From NCBI GenBank assembly GCA_012845835.1, contig JABAKD010000020.1, positions 4,678,220-4,742,219 of the forward strand: a stretch of 64,000 nucleotides of DNA. The letters are read 5' to 3'. The DNA comes from Undaria pinnatifida (lineage: Eukaryota > Sar > Phaeophyceae > Laminariales > Alariaceae). The notes below the pieces were generated by a model, which searched no databases, had not been told where the DNA came from, and was given only the letters and a program-made list of their open reading frames with translations. Position numbers and translations under genes: made by a program. Shown in pieces: positions 1 to 11,603 of the stretch (the stretch's first letter is position 1; the number at the start of each line of letters is the position of its first letter).

Positions 1-1008
1 GAACTAAACGACTAAACAGTCAAAATGATGAGGCGACGGAAGTGCCGAACCTAATGGGCTATGATATATACGACGGATGGCTCATACAGGGCAGAACCAA
101 AGAACGATAGAATTCGCTAGATAGAACACACCACAGAACGACCGAGCGAGCGAACGAACCAAGGATCGAACACGGAACGGCCACCGTACAATGCAACCCA
201 AAGGACAGAACGAAGCCAAGGAAGAAAGATGTTCCACCCCCCGAGTTCAACCGCCAAAAAAATAACGTGGACATTATCAACATGAAATTAACGTCTACAA
301 CGCAGCGGCAACAGCAGAGCTATACGCAGTCATCAGACAAAAGTTGTATCATGCCGGTACCAACTGCACGACACAAATATAACGTAAACGTATATGGTAT
401 GATATATATCCCAGTACATGCTGAAAGGCATACCAAGCAGCAAATAGAGCGTACAGGAATACCTGCAGGAGGGCGGCATATCGTGCATACCTGGTATCGT
501 ATTGGTACCGAAACGGCATGATGCGATATGACATAGTGCATAACACCGATTGATCAATGCGACCTAAACGGGGGGAACGTTGAGTTGAGCGGAGGAATAT
601 GAACATATCATGCTATGTACAATGCCAGCACACTTGCTGTCAGCATTAGACAGACGCCGCAGCATTCCACAGCAAAGCAGAACCACTAACCAGCCGAACA
701 AGAAGCAATAACAAATTACCAGTATACAATATGTACAGGAAGCAACATTAAATTCGTAAGATCTGCAACGACACGATATAATCCGTCAAGGAAAAAGAAG
801 AGAAGGAGGACAAAACAACAGCGAAAGTAATGGTTTGCCGTTTCCCAGGAACCAGCTATACAGCAGGGGTACAAAACAGCAATACGAGTAGCTCGAAATA
901 TCAGGCACAAAAGCCTCGAGAAATGGGTACCGAGTACTGCTGTTAGATACGAATACCTCGCATGACACAGAGGGTATGATAGGGATGGATCCGAGTCAAC
1001 CATCACCA
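1..1008. other. no recognised feature
   Basis: Open frames here are short and without protein-like composition. A TACCTGGTA palindrome sits at 488. I see no repeat shared with the rest of the window. Confidence 0.5.
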
Positions 1009-1053
1009 TTACCACCAAAGCAGCTTGCGGTACATCTGTTTGTGCGTTTTGCA
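1009..1053 (-). CDS. possible terminal exon of the same unidentified gene
   Basis: After an acceptor-like TGTTGCAG...CAGAG the minus strand reads CKTHKQMYRKLLWW and a stop, in phase with the candidate exon at 1116-1193. The intron would be only about 60 nt, unlike the kilobase introns elsewhere. It is offered as a possibility, not a call. Confidence 0.15.
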   Translation of the reverse strand, partial: CKTHKQMYRKLLWW

Positions 1054-1115
1054 CTCTGTAACTCTGCAACACCATAAACAAGCAAGCAGGTAATACCGAA
1101 CCAATGCAGCCTTAC

Positions 1116-1193
1116 CTTGAGCATAGTCTGGACCGCTGGGCCCGCAGAAGGCGGAGCGTAGACAAAAACTTTTCGGAAGACGCGGTCGGTGTC
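1116..1193 (-). CDS. candidate exon of unidentified gene
   Basis: Exactly 26 codons lie between a polypyrimidine acceptor (CTTCTCTATTTCCAG) and a consensus donor (AAG|GTAAGG). They read DTDRVFRKVFVYAPPSAGPA and then VQTMLK. Phase 0 at both ends fits the end of the 10.8-kb candidate exon. No family was recognised. A 15-codon terminal block (start CKTHKQMYRKLLWW, then a stop) lies just downstream at 1009-1053 behind a weak acceptor and could close the gene; that is speculative. Confidence 0.4.
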
Positions 1194-1393
1194 CTGGAAA
1201 TAGAGAAGCATAGGGCGGCGGGTGGGGGGATTAGGTAATAGATGGGGCCAAAATAAACGCAAAAGCGGAAAAACAGAAAATAGGAAGAAATCGAAGAATG
1301 AGAACCAACCAAACAACGAGAAAAGAGTGAGAAAACCAACCCGGAAGGGGTGGCGGAACAAACGCTGTTTATTCGTCCAGCCATCGCTGTTAG

Positions 1394-1700
1394 TTTCCAG
1401 CTCAACTCGTGGGAGGTTCTTACCACGAGCGGCCTTCTGGATACGAAGCCGTGGTCACAGCAGTGGTGCCTTTCATCCCCCCCACCCTGTGGGTACCTTT
1501 CATTTCGTCGCTCATCTCATGTTACATACCATAGGGTTCATGTTAAATATCATAGGGTTCATGTTAAATACCATAGGGCTCACCGTTCCTATTGATGTTG
1601 TTCGTTGCTTTTTTATCTAGTTTTGCCAACTCACGCCCGCGCACTTTCACGACAAAAATTCCCCGCAGAACACATTCTTTGTGCAAGTACCACCAGCCGA
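1394..1700 (-). mobile_element. diverged copy of tRNA-headed SINE family (SINE-B)
   Basis: The segment reads TTTCCAGCTCAACTCG, then GGCCTTCTGGATACGAAGCC and GTGGTCACAG, and later TTTTGCCAACTCACG followed by GTGCAAG. These are in the same order as in the better copies at 23.7, 52.5 and 56.6 kb. Sense is the minus strand. A head with recognisable tRNA boxes is not evident in this copy. It contains a small tandem repeat (about 1516-1580). Confidence 0.45.
1516..1580. repeat. short tandem repeat, three units of about 23 bp
   Basis: The unit ATGTTAAATAYCATAGGGTTC is repeated nearly three times inside the SINE-B copy. It is absent from the other SINE-B copies, so it arose locally. Confidence 0.8.
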
Positions 1701-3224
1701 GACTCCAGACCCAGCTCAATTGCCCCCATACGGTAATCCAACGAAAAAGACAACAAGATCGAAAATACGAGATTCCGAACCGCGTATGTGGCGGCCTGTG
1801 CGGAACACAACCACAACAATACCTGGAAACTGCCAACACAAAAAAACATGCAAAAACGAAAAAAACGTAACACACAAACACAACGAAGCAACAAATAGAG
1901 GACCCGTCCCCTTGTACCTGCGCTGAACAAAATCGATTTGCCATGAAAGCCAGCATTTCGGTGGTACATGATCTATCATACCATGCTAGACTGGACTATT
2001 AAAACAGCAAAACAGGTCTGCACTGCATCCCTTCCGATATGCCTTTGTAAACGTGAATGTTGTTGTACCGCGAGACATTGCATAGAAACTTTTGAAACGT
2101 TCAGCGTGAGAAAGTAGGAAGCTTGTCTACATTGTTATACAAGGTATATGCGGAGTGTCATCCGCAGTTTTCAGCCGTATTACACACACAGATGCTGCCA
2201 GGGGTGAGTTGGAACAAATGTTGGTAAATTGCTTTCGTGGTGGGGGAACGGCAGACACTGAGAATACTCCCAGCATCCTCAGGAGTATAAAGTACATCGA
2301 GGGCATCTCCAGATAGATGTGATACATTGGTAGGGTCACTCTCAGCCTCCCTCGGCAGCAGAAACAACGCAGAGCATACTTCGAAGTAGACAATATTCAC
2401 AATGAAAAATCAAGCAGTCATAAAAGAGCAGCGGTACACTCGTCCTCTTCGGGTGGTGCTGTGGAGGTTGGGACAGCGGGGTTCAAGCTTCAAACCCCGT
2501 AAGCCCTACAAGCAACACAAAGTAAATGGGTTGAACCAGAAAACCCCCGACTCGAGCTGCCTTTTACAACAACTTCAAACGCATATCCCCTCGATCATAA
2601 TACGACCAACAGAACGCGACAACTATCACAAGAGCCCCAAAGAGCTGCACCCACGCCCACCGAGCCCCGCTGGGGTGTGCAAGCGGGGTCGTGCTTGTCG
2701 CCCGCACCGACAAGGGCTACGGTGGCAGCATTTGTAGTGCTAGTAGTGACCAACACTGCCTCTACCGCTGTTGGGTGTTTTGGGGCCAAATCATCACGTT
2801 AAAGCCAAGACGCAACGACTATCAAACACAACGAGCACACGCACAGCACGACAACTAATAACCCCATTAGCTCTGCCCGCGCGCACCGAGCACCGCTAGA
2901 ACGTGGAAGAGGGTCCCAGTGCATTCGTCAGGAATCGGAAGTATGGTGCTGGCTGTACTCCCATTGGTCGAAGGTGCGTACGTATCGAGGTGCGGTGGGA
3001 TGTGCGGTGGGATCATTTGCTCGGTAGCCAGGTTGAGTCCCGAAAGTTGAGACACGCAGCGACACCTCCCTCCCTCAAAAAGCTCCCCCAAACCGAATAC
3101 GGGACGTAAAATAACAAAACCAGGGAAGGCAGGAGATGCAATTTTGAAACTCTTGTCGGCGTATTTTGATTGGTCTGTGGTGCTGTGCTGTTGTCGGACG
3201 GTCTGAAAAGGAGCTCAAAATGTC
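1701..3224. other. no recognised gene
   Basis: Mixed-composition sequence. The longest open frames lack splice context or recognisable motifs. No repeat family of this window was seen here. Confidence 0.45.
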
Positions 3225-3312
3225 CCATGGCTCAACACCAATGCACGTATCAAAACCGGCGGGGAGGAGAGACAACACTTGTGACCACGGCTTGCAGCCC
3301 AGAAGGACGCCC
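3225..3312 (+). mobile_element. SINE-B 3' fragment
   Basis: AACCGGCGGGGAGGAGAGAC followed by CTTGTGACCACGGCTTGCAG and CCCAGAAGG matches the sense strand of the 3' part of the SINE-B copies at 23.7 and 56.6 kb. The head and middle are missing. Confidence 0.5.
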
Positions 3313-4260
3313 AGGGTAACCCGATGGTACGAGTTGAGCTGAAGAGTAAAAATGATGATAAAACAAAAGAAGGAACCTCACTGCGCGAGCGCAAAGTTCG
3401 TGTGTTATTCGCATTCAGCCGTTATGTCTACGCATCGATATCCAGCGAAAAAAAAACCGTACCGACTGTTCATCCTACTACTGAGATATCAGGTACAAAC
3501 CCCTGTGCGATACCACCAACGACATGACATCGACAAAAGATCGCAGCTACGGGAGTACTACGTACGGTATTAGTAAGGATATCTGAGATATGGCCATCCA
3601 ATGCCAACGTCAAACGTATTGAATACGAACAGTGGAACACACGAATCGGCAGACCAGGAAATGGTGAATGCGCCAGCTGAAATCGTCAGCAATAAGCAAT
3701 TTCATGATGAAACGACTAGAAAACGGGCTCGGGTCCGCAAGCTTGGATGGCGGTTTGCGGGGTACGGCTTTCGAAACACGCAAGATGCGGAAGATGCCTA
3801 ACCCAACAGGATTATGTTCTTCGCTGGGTCTGGGGCTGCTTCGGAGTTAGATCCTGGTGGTGGATAGAATTATTCTACTTGAGTTCGACTCGGTCGTTCT
3901 AAATACAACACGAACGATATAAAAAGGAAACTCCTCGACTGGATACTGTACTAAAGAGGAGCCGCATCGTATCTACCATTCATATATATTATAAAAAAAT
4001 CATATATATATACATTCGTGGCGCTTTCAAGTGGGAGCAACGGTTCAACAAACACGCTGCCGCCAAAGTAAACGCGACACTTTAAACGACGCTACAATCA
4101 ACCAACGCATACGGCTGGCCCTTGGTTAAAACTGGTTAAAACTCAAGTTAATCCCTCCCAACCTCCGCTTCTCCCTGCCTCCCCCCTCATCGCCTTCCCG
4201 GCGGGTCTATACAGTCTGCCCCGCCTGGGGCTAACCAAAAAGCATCAACAAAACCACCCC
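3313..4260. other. no recognised gene
   Basis: It holds an AT-rich stretch (about 3970-4015, TATATAT-type). Short open frames only. Confidence 0.4.
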
Positions 4261-4261
4261 C

Positions 4262-4372
4262 CGGGGGGCGACTATAAATAGCGACGAGCGACAAAGCGAC
4301 ATCGACCGTTACGCCGCTCTATCCTCTGTTATTGTAATTAAAAGAGTAGGCTAAGTGGGCGCACTCTCAGCA
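4262..4372 (+). promoter_or_regulatory. TATA-containing promoter-like block
   Basis: A C/G-rich run is followed by CTATAAATAG at about 4271, then by a region with repeated GCGAC words, and by an AATTAAAAG signal about 65 nt downstream. TATA box, short leader and a poly(A)-like signal so close together resemble a promoter with a short transcript, or the terminal repeat of an old LTR element (a solo copy). No second copy was seen in the window, so the LTR reading is unsupported. No downstream coding exon was recognised. Confidence 0.3.
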
Positions 4373-4794
4373 TACAGCAGTGAGAGGCGTTGTTGCTGCT
4401 GCTCTATGGTACGAGTACATGACGGAGTCTATTACATCAGATCACATGGTCTTGATATCTTTATCATCGGTGTTTCTGAATCATAAAACTCGAACCATGG
4501 GCGTTTCAGGATACGACATGTTGATATCTTATGGTGATATATATGATCATATTATACTGCAATAGAGTCAGCGGCCAGGCGGAGCGGCGGCGGCGGGCGG
4601 GAAAAATATATCATATTGAAGTGTCCACGAAACAAAAAAGTGCAACCTTGGACACCAGCTTTGATACCAGATACGAAGTGTACATAATACCATATGTACC
4701 AGGTACGCGCGGTAGATCGCACCAGCTACATTATTTATGCATGGAATAAACAACTGAATGAGTGCCTGCATCAAGCACTCAATTCATATCCCCG

Positions 4795-4842
4795 GTGGCA
4801 GTGTTCGAGGTCAACCACTAGACCACCGCGGCCGGTCACATA
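4795..4842 (-). repeat. tRNA-like SINE head fragment (SINE-I)
   Basis: The minus strand reads GGTGGTCTAGTGGTTGACCT followed by CGAACACTGCC. It carries the A box (TGGTCTAGTGG) and the next bases of the tRNA-like head seen complete at 40.9 kb. No B box is present. Confidence 0.55.
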
Positions 4843-5694
4843 ATGCCAGGTAATATATAGCCAGTGAAACAGGAGCTTGTAGCAGTAGACTAGAACAAGC
4901 AAACCCAGCAGCACGATATCAAATAAAATCATCCCGAGGGACAACGGCAAGACCATGGTCGATCCATTCATACCAAAACCATGTATATAATGTCCATATA
5001 TCTCTATACCATGTCGCAGGCAGTTTCGAAAGAGGACAACGAGGATTGCGCAGCATCATATATATGAGACGAGGGGAGGACGCGGTCGACCTGAGAAAAG
5101 TATATCGTACCTATCGAGAGCGAAGATCGCTGTCCGTGGAAGACAGCCCAAGCCCATACCCGGTGTCATGCACTAGGTATACCACTGCTGCAGCAGGATC
5201 ACATAACCACTGACTGGCACGCGCGCAGGCACGCACGCACTGGGGCAGGCACGCGCGCAGGCCGGCCGACGCACAGGAGACTCGCATACACCAGCATGAC
5301 CATAATACATGCTGACAAAACAACACCAGCTATCCATCAACAGTCGAGTCAAGCTGCAATACAAGAAGTCAGCCAACAAAAAGTGCGCGGCACTCGTACA
5401 CAAAAGTGTTAGTTGTCCTCCATGCTCTATATACCTGGTATCATGTAAAGAGGGCTGAGATCCATCATAAAAATGTTCAGTGTTCGATCGTTCATTCCGT
5501 CGTCTTCGGATTCCTGAGGAAGCAAAATCGACAATTGAAACCACTATTACTCTTAGTAACTGTAACAAGAAGCCAGTCAGCCAACAACTCAAGAGGGATA
5601 AAACACAACAACAAAAAACGGTGCCGCTGCGCGCTACAAGTCTATATCGGGTAAGTACCATACTGGAAAAATATATCATCTTTTTTTATATATA
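4843..5694. other. no recognised gene
   Basis: It includes a CACGCACGCACGC-type simple repeat near 5220-5265 and a TA-rich stretch at 5690-5700. A minus-strand open frame over 5173-5679 is Cys/Leu/Ser-rich and does not look like a protein I know. Confidence 0.4.
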
Positions 5695-5910
5695 TATATA
5701 TCCTCCGGCGGATGGGGAAAAATAAAGCTTTAGCTGACCACACTTCCACGTATTTTCATGCGCGTCGAGTGTCGATTTAACTCAGTTGCTTTCGCAGCCC
5801 AACGCTAGCTGGCGCACCCTTCGGATCCCATTGTAGGTATAGCGTGAGCTGTCCCTATCAGTGGTCTTCGACACAACCCCGGCAGCGCAAGCTGCCGCTG
5901 TATACGGATG
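5695..5910 (-). mobile_element. retroposon 3' end, family L copy 1
   Basis: On the minus strand it ends CTTTATTTTTCCCCATCCGC then CGGAGG and an AT tail. A short open frame upstream ends DRDSSRY...GIRRVRQLALG then CESN and a stop. The same peptide tail (RQLAL.CESN) and the same 3' untranslated words recur at 38.9 kb, and the tail recurs at 19.3 kb with a poly(A) run. This is the pattern of a poly(A) retroposon (LINE-like) truncated at its 5' side. The family is unidentified. Confidence 0.6.
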
Positions 5911-6009
5911 CGTGTGCATGTCGACCCGGCCTGTAATCCTTCTTCCTTGCACGTAGTCTGGTGTGCTGGCTCGCATGTCCCGCCCCCGCATTCAGTGCCG
6001 TCGGCATTG

Positions 6010-6150
6010 CATGGCCAAATCATCCGAAGTGGCAATGCGTATCTCTGTGTTGTAGATCGTAACTACAAAGCTCGTCTCTGGGAGGGGGGGCTCGGCACGG
6101 ACACTGGTTGTGCTGGATGTACACAACATGGGTGGAAAGTTCAGTTTACC
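6010..6150 (+). repeat. protein-like repeat Q, copy 1
   Basis: The plus strand reads NAYLCVVDRNYKARLWEGGL then GTDTGCAGC. A second copy at 48.44 kb reads DADAYLCLVVRDHRACLF and GTGTGC. Both are interspersed and not part of a long frame. The similarity at the protein level suggests decayed coding sequence of a mobile element of unknown type. Confidence 0.45.
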
Positions 6151-6330
6151 GTGAGTAACGCAAACACTGCAAGTCTACCTTACAAATAGTCCACGAAGTT
6201 TACCAGTAGTCCACAAGGTGTACAAGAGACCAGCAGGGCCCCACAGGGTCTTTCGCCCGGCAAGATCAAAATATGTTGTTTGTCATGCGCCGACTGCAAG
6301 AATTCGGACGAGCTACCCGTAGGAAATCTT

Positions 6331-7420
6331 CCTGTACATGTGCTTTATCGACCTCCAGCAAGCGTATAACTCCGTCGACCGATAACCATCGTGGGTGGTG
6401 CTCGCACGCTGTGGCGTACCAGACATGATATGACTATCCGCCAATTCCACTATGGCATGCAAGCTCACGTGCCCACAGATGACGGTGATTACTCGGAATG
6501 GTTTGACGTCACCCAAGGGTTGCAGCAAGGAAGCGTGCTGTAACGCCGCGTCTTTTCACTGTCTTCTTCGCCGCTGCGATGCAAGCCGTGCTACAGTAGT
6601 ATGCTTCAGTGAGGACCCACACGTTCTTAAGGGATTTGGTTCAACTGTAAAACGATGGCGTGGGGGTACACGCTGAGCCATTAGATCGTGTGCGAAGCGC
6701 AGTCTGAGGTATGCTCTACGCCGACGATGTAGATATTATCTCCGAGTCGGCGGAAGGCCTTGCGAAGATGATGACGGTCACTGTGAACGTCCTCTTCGAA
6801 GCGTCAGGTTTCAAGGTGTCTGAGAAGAAGACGGGAACCATGCTGCTGCGGACACCGAACCAAACACCCCTTGCCTCGCCGCTCGTCATTGAAGCAGCAG
6901 GCCAGAGGTATAAGCAGACAGCAGTGCAGTTTTTGTACATGGGCGGCCTTATCAACGACACCGCCAACATTATGCCAGAGATTGAACGACGGGTCCGACT
7001 CGCGTGGGTATGTTTCGATCGGTTCAAGCTGGTGCTGTACGATATGGAGACCGCTTCGTTCACGCTGAAGGTGCGCATGCTTAAAGTCCGAGGTGGTGGA
7101 GACACGCTGTACGGGTATGTGGCGTGGACTTTCGGCGTGGAGCACTTCGCTGTGCTCCACAGCGCGCACCGCAAGCTCCTCCTTCGGATCATTGGCATCC
7201 ATCGCCGACAACTCACCGACCAACGCATTTCGTCTGCCAAGGCCCTCAAAAAGGCAACATGCGAGAGTGTTGAGACGACTATCCGCAACCGGCGTCTGCA
7301 TTTTGCGGGGGCCGTACAGCGGGCAAAAGCTGAGCGACCAACCCGGTGGGTCATGTTCGGGACGATGGCCGGTGTGGAGCAACCGGGACCGTGTCGGCCA
7401 GGAAAGACATGGGCTTGATG
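6331..7420 (+). pseudogene. LINE reverse transcriptase, decayed C-terminal half
   Basis: The fragment carries recognisable non-LTR reverse transcriptase blocks in order: [13 protein letters not shown] (about 6345), a QFHYGM...[15 protein letters not shown] block with GLQQGSVL (about 6430-6540), then LYADDVDIISESAEGLAKMM with the catalytic YADD at about 6714. After it come the thumb and C-terminal region FKVSEKKTGTMLLRTPNQ, FLYMGGLINDTA and KLLLRIIGIHRRQLTDQR. At least one in-frame stop after SVDR and several frame changes before YADD separate the blocks, so it is a fossil. From YADD to about 7418 the frame is open. The 5' part (endonuclease) is absent. The C-terminal style (KKTGTMLLRTP, HRKLLLRIIG) resembles RTE/Jockey-like LINEs that I associate with brown algae; that is from memory. 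Confidence 0.9.
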
Positions 7421-8505
7421 CCTGGTGGACGACATTGCGGTATTAAGAGCCGAAGAGGGATCGACGGAAAACAATCCTTTGTTGTTCCGGGTAGAGACGG
7501 TGCTATGGCCCACGTCAGCTAAACAGGCTGGCAAGTGGTACCGGGGGGTCGTCAAAGCGGCGGATGGTTTCATGGCGAGGTGGAAAAAAAGCTGGTTACG
7601 GGATGCAAAAAGGGGACGGCGAGAAAAAGGGCGACAAGGACACGGGAGAGGGGGGGGGAGAGGGGGGCCCGTACTGATACCGCTGTCGATGAAAGCAGGA
7701 AGTAACTGAAAGATCGTGTGACAAGGCACCAATGTGACCAACGTGTGGAACCTGTGCGCTATCTATTTTCTGCCTCCGAATTCGAAATCGATTTCGAGAG
7801 TTTTGTTTATTCTTTTGCCGTTCATCGGCTCGTTTCTTCCTTTTCTCCTTCATTTTTCCTTGGGGGGTTGACAGCGGCAGCACTGAAATCAGAGGCCGCT
7901 GTCGACGGGAATAGAAAGGAGATGGCAGACCGTGTGGCTAGTCTGCAGGCTCGTCTAGGTAACAGAGAGCTGGAAAACTATGCTGTTCGTGCTTCCCCTC
8001 TGTGGTACGAGTACGATTAGTTTGTTTTTTGCTTTGCTTATGTCTATTTCGTTCTTCCGTTTTCTATCTACCTGGTATCTGGCTCTCCTTTCTTTCCTTC
8101 TTCGTGTTGATAGTAATGCACCACTCTCACTCTTCCAAAGCCTACGCGCCACATGAAAGAGGAGACAACCACGAGAGACTTTCTTGTCTGAATGCATTTT
8201 TCTGCAGTTAGTTGCCTGCTTGTCTCCCGTTCCAGGAGTCCTAGTACGTGACTACTGCTGTAGTTTGTTCTCTGGGTTTTATTGGACTATATTTATTCGT
8301 ACCCGGTACGCTTGACGTTTCGTTTTCTTCCCTCTGTTCAACTGCGGTAATCATTTTGCGTTTCTCTGTTCCACGCACGGTCTGTGACCAAGTGACCACA
8401 GAATTTGTATCTCTCTGGGATGAATGAAGAATCGGGATGAACTGGGCGTTCTGCTGATGACCTTGGGTACAACAAACGATTAAATGTGAAGTCAACGACA
8501 CAACC
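6331..8505 (+). mobile_element. LINE copy 1, 5'-truncated, with long 3' region
   Basis: Downstream of the reverse transcriptase, sequence to about 8505 matches, in order, the minus-strand copy at 19.5-20.8 kb. Shared stretches include the AEEGST...LLF.V.TVL frame, the LKSE.AV.G...EMADRVASLQ words, the TGTGGTACRAGTA stretch and the TTTAATGTGA end. The 3' end therefore lies near 8500, making the 3' region over 1 kb. No target duplication was found. Confidence 0.8.
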
Positions 8506-8577
8506 ACCCCCCCCTTTCGTGCACAAAATATGTCAAACTCTGTTCACCATCACCTATCCTATTATCTGAAAAAAATA
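8506..8577. other. short spacer
   Basis: AT-rich spacer between the LINE 3' end and a family-A repeat. Confidence 0.4.
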
Positions 8578-8660
8578 AAAATACACTCAAGCTGTGAGAT
8601 CGAAGATTTTGGAATTTTTAGATTTCGTCGAAACTCATATTTGGAAGCTATTGATCGTAG
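8578..8660 (+). repeat. interspersed repeat family A
   Basis: Words in order: AAAATACACTC, AGCTGTGAGATCGAAGATTT, then TTCGTCGAAACTCAT. This copy contains an inserted GGAATTTTTAGA. It is one of about ten A copies in the window. Confidence 0.75.
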
Positions 8661-9597
8661 CGGGTATCATGTCACGAACGCTTGTATAAACCGGTCCACG
8701 CACTACTTACAACTATTGCTTACGAACAAATTTCCCAAAAAATATCCAGGCGCAGATCTAGCTTCCTCTCTGGCTTTCTCTTGCGCACGCGCGGTCGCGT
8801 TCTCGACCACAAGAGCCAGATTTCTAGGTTCACCAGATTTTTCAGCTCGAAGCCATCAAGGTTATCAGAATGGGAACGGGAAAAAGGAAATAAATTAACT
8901 TTTTGCATATATATGCCTCAAAGATACAAGACGCAAGAAGCGAACAACGTCATCAACCATTTGGACTCCAAGCACGCACAAATACGCCAATCAATTCTCG
9001 ACCATCCATCAATCAATCTCAATGGTCTGTCGCGCTGACCAGTCAAGGCTCTCTCGATCATGGACAATAAACTGGTAAAAAACTCATCATAATTTGTGAG
9101 CAGAAATCAGTACACTCCTGGCTGCTGTTGTGCTGCGGTACTGACAACTCGTACAAGCAGTCGTCGCCATAGCAAACCGCGGTGTTTGTCGCACAGAGGG
9201 AAACAGACAAGAGACCAGGAGGGCCGTTATCGACTCGGCGACAAATTCAGACGCATTTCACCTGCAGCAACTACAAAATATTGTCTATACTCGCACTTTT
9301 ACTATCTTGTTGTTCCATAGAAAGAATAGCCTAGTCTACGTGTGCATTTGCGCGAAAGAAGCACGAAACACAGCTGACTCAATCAGCTGAAACAGCTGCA
9401 ATAAACCTTGATCGTGCGATGCAGCTGGTGGTGAACATATTTTTTGAAATATCACTCGTACATACCATGCGACGTAAGTCACAAAATACCAGCATCATAT
9501 TACCTCGTATAAAACGACGAATTACCCATTCCAACCCGTGCCCTGCTCGTAACCAAACTCATATCAGTAACTCATACCAGTATCATATTGTTGTTCT
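8661..9597. other. no recognised gene
   Basis: Only short open frames. No repeat of this window was seen. Confidence 0.4.
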
Positions 9598-9665
9598 AAC
9601 ATACATTTAACTCGCATAATCAAGTCCGGGCTCTCAGGACCGTACCAGGTACCAGGCTCCAGGAT
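9598..9665 (-). mobile_element. SINE-C 3' fragment
   Basis: TTTAACTCGCATAATCAAGT followed by CCGGGCTCTCAGGA and CAGGCTCCAG matches the 3' part of SINE-C. A TACCAGGTA palindrome is inserted or embedded at 9645. Confidence 0.5.
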
Positions 9666-10289
9666 AATAACGTACGAAAACAAACAAACACAAAACACGC
9701 GGATTGGCCGCCGTCCGCCGCGGATGGAAAATAAGTAAAGCACGGCTAATAACAGGAAAAATCTACAAAAAACGCTCGGGCTAAAACGTGCTTGTGGTGC
9801 TTTTGGCGTTGCTTCGCTTTGCTTTGTAACTTGTGTGTACGCCTCCACCCACACGTCTGTTTCTGTATGTTCAAGTACACGCATCATTGATCGGTGGTAG
9901 TTCACGATTCAACTATTAATATCCGCAATACGACGTACAAGGATGCTGCTGCTGTTGCACTTGATTTTTGATGTTGGGGCGTCCCACGAGAGCAACGAGA
10001 CGGAAAAAGAGAATTTTTAACGCAGTACGTACGTGTGCATTGATTCTATCGATTGCCTCCTCGTCTCTTGAACTGGACACAACACATCGCTGTCATGTGA
10101 TACTCTTCCTCCTCTTCCCGCGGGTAGGTGCGTGGTGGGTGGGCACGTGGTAGTTGGCATGCGTGTTGCTTTTTTGGGAGCATTAACCGAACGAGCGCCA
10201 GGCGCGACGGCGAAAAAAAAACTATACTAAAACTCGATATATACATGAAACATAGTGTAATCGGTAATCGGTGTATGATATTTACTAAG

Positions 10290-10390
10290 GATATTATTGT
10301 AACGTCAGCTGTGAGTTCGACGACTTTAGGGTCGATACTCATCTTTGCAAGCTGCGTACTAATAAATCGATCGCCCGTCTTCAAAGTAAG
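10290..10390 (+). repeat. interspersed repeat family B
   Basis: AACGTCAGCTGTGAGTTCGA, then CTTTAGGGTCGATACTCATC and TTTGCAAGCTGCGTACT. It is a relative of family A with a longer middle. Other copies are at 49.2 kb and 53.4 kb (minus). Confidence 0.75.
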
Positions 10391-10664
10391 TTTCACGAAT
10401 TATACAAGTAGTGTCCCAGGCACGACAGGTACATGAAGCTCACGCATCATTCGCATTTTTTTACATCAGCAGTGCATAATTTGTACAGCAGTGTATCATT
10501 TGTACAAACCATTATTAATAGTGAAAAAATATCAGCAGAGATGTGTAATGAGTAAGCAATCGCGCGATGCGCGGGGCGATGCATGAAGTGTACGCGTGCA
10601 GCAGACTGTAATAGACTAAGTAATGGACTTTTTGATGCGATATGGCCACGAAGCTCACACAAGC

Positions 10665-10745
10665 AAGACAAAGAGAAAAAGCAGCAGCAAGCAGCAGCAG
10701 CAGTACCAGCACAAACACCAACAACACAAGAACCAGCAGCAGCGG
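10665..10745. repeat. (CAG)n/(CAA)n imperfect microsatellite
   Basis: CAGCAGCAAGCAGCAGCAGCAG followed by CAACA runs. It produces Gln- or Leu-rich open frames without other protein features. Confidence 0.85.
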
Positions 10746-10774
10746 GACAGCGCTATAATAGCCGTCAACCTTAC

Positions 10775-10868
10775 CTCGTTCGAAAACCTTCGCAGCAGGT
10801 CCGTGAGCATGGCCATCGCGAGCTGGGCAGCGAGCGCGGTCCCGAAAGCCGGGATGAGCCTGGTCTTG
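10775..10868 (-). CDS. candidate exon of unidentified gene
   Basis: A 94-nt block ends at a consensus donor (GAG|GTAAGG) with an acceptor at GGATCCAG. The likeliest frame reads KTRLIPAFGTALAAQLAMAM then LTDLLRRFSNE, a hydrophobic helical pattern. It ends in phase 0. The block is GC-rich, so the other frames are open too. The family is not recognised. A repeat-like helical (HEAT-type) protein would fit the pattern, but this is inference. Confidence 0.4.
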
Positions 10869-11485
10869 CTGGATCCGGGAGTGGGGTACTTGGAAACTGA
10901 GCAGAGGGAACAGTCGGGCACGACAGCAGTAGAAAGTTTCGGCAACACCGACACACACGCACGCACACACAGCGGACAGCAACGTCAAGGAACGCGCGAA
11001 GCGAGCGGATTGGGAGGGAGGGGAGTTCATCAAGTATTGGGTGGAGGGACCTCGGCTCGGCTGGGGGAAGCGGGGAAGACGGCGATGACAACAGCCTAGC
11101 TACAACAGACACACAAGTCACACAAGTATAAAGCAATGTACGAGTGTCCTACGGCAGTTTTCGGGCTTTTGGACGAGTGTGTTGCCGCGATGATACAACG
11201 AGTCAGTCACTCTCAGTCAAAGACCGCGCCAAGTATGACGCTAGAAATAGTACGACGTATTGTCAACCCCATACAATAAAGAGGCAAAACATTGGTCAGA
11301 CACGTACGGGCGTGGGCCTATAGCAGCTTACGTAGGTGCATAGCTTGGCTGCTGTGATCTGTATGACATCCTGGTGTGTACGGGCGGGCGGGACACCGGC
11401 GTAAGTAGGTGGGGCCCAGAGGGCCGCCTAAGCGCGAGATAGCTAGGCTGCTCTCAACTGGTTGAGTTTGGGCTCTCTCACGCAC

Positions 11486-11603
11486 CTAAGACCAAGGTGG
11501 GCCGCTTGCCTCCGCCGCCGTTGACGTTCTCCTTGTCGGAACAGATCATGACGCTCTCCGTCGCTACTATTTCCGGTCTGTCTTGCATGGCCTCCTTGTG
11601 TGC
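11486..11603 (-). CDS. candidate exon of unidentified gene
   Basis: A minus-strand block has a good acceptor (CTGCTCTTATCAG) and donor (TTAG|GTGCGTGAG). Two frames are open over its 118 nt. One reads AHKEAMQDRPEIVATESVMI, with a basic/glycine end (GGGGKRPT). The other is Arg/Gln-rich and is the frame that would join in phase to the candidate exons on each side. Splice signals and length look real; product and frame are undecided. Confidence 0.35.

Noticed and set aside
4262-4372. Solo LTR of a retroelement
   Set aside because: The TATA and poly(A)-like layout fits, but no partner repeat, boundary or target duplication was visible. Kept only as promoter-like.
10515-11136. Large overlapping open frames on both strands
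   Set aside because: They are driven by CAG/CAA repeats and GC-rich sequence. Only the block with splice sites (10775-10868) is kept as a candidate exon.
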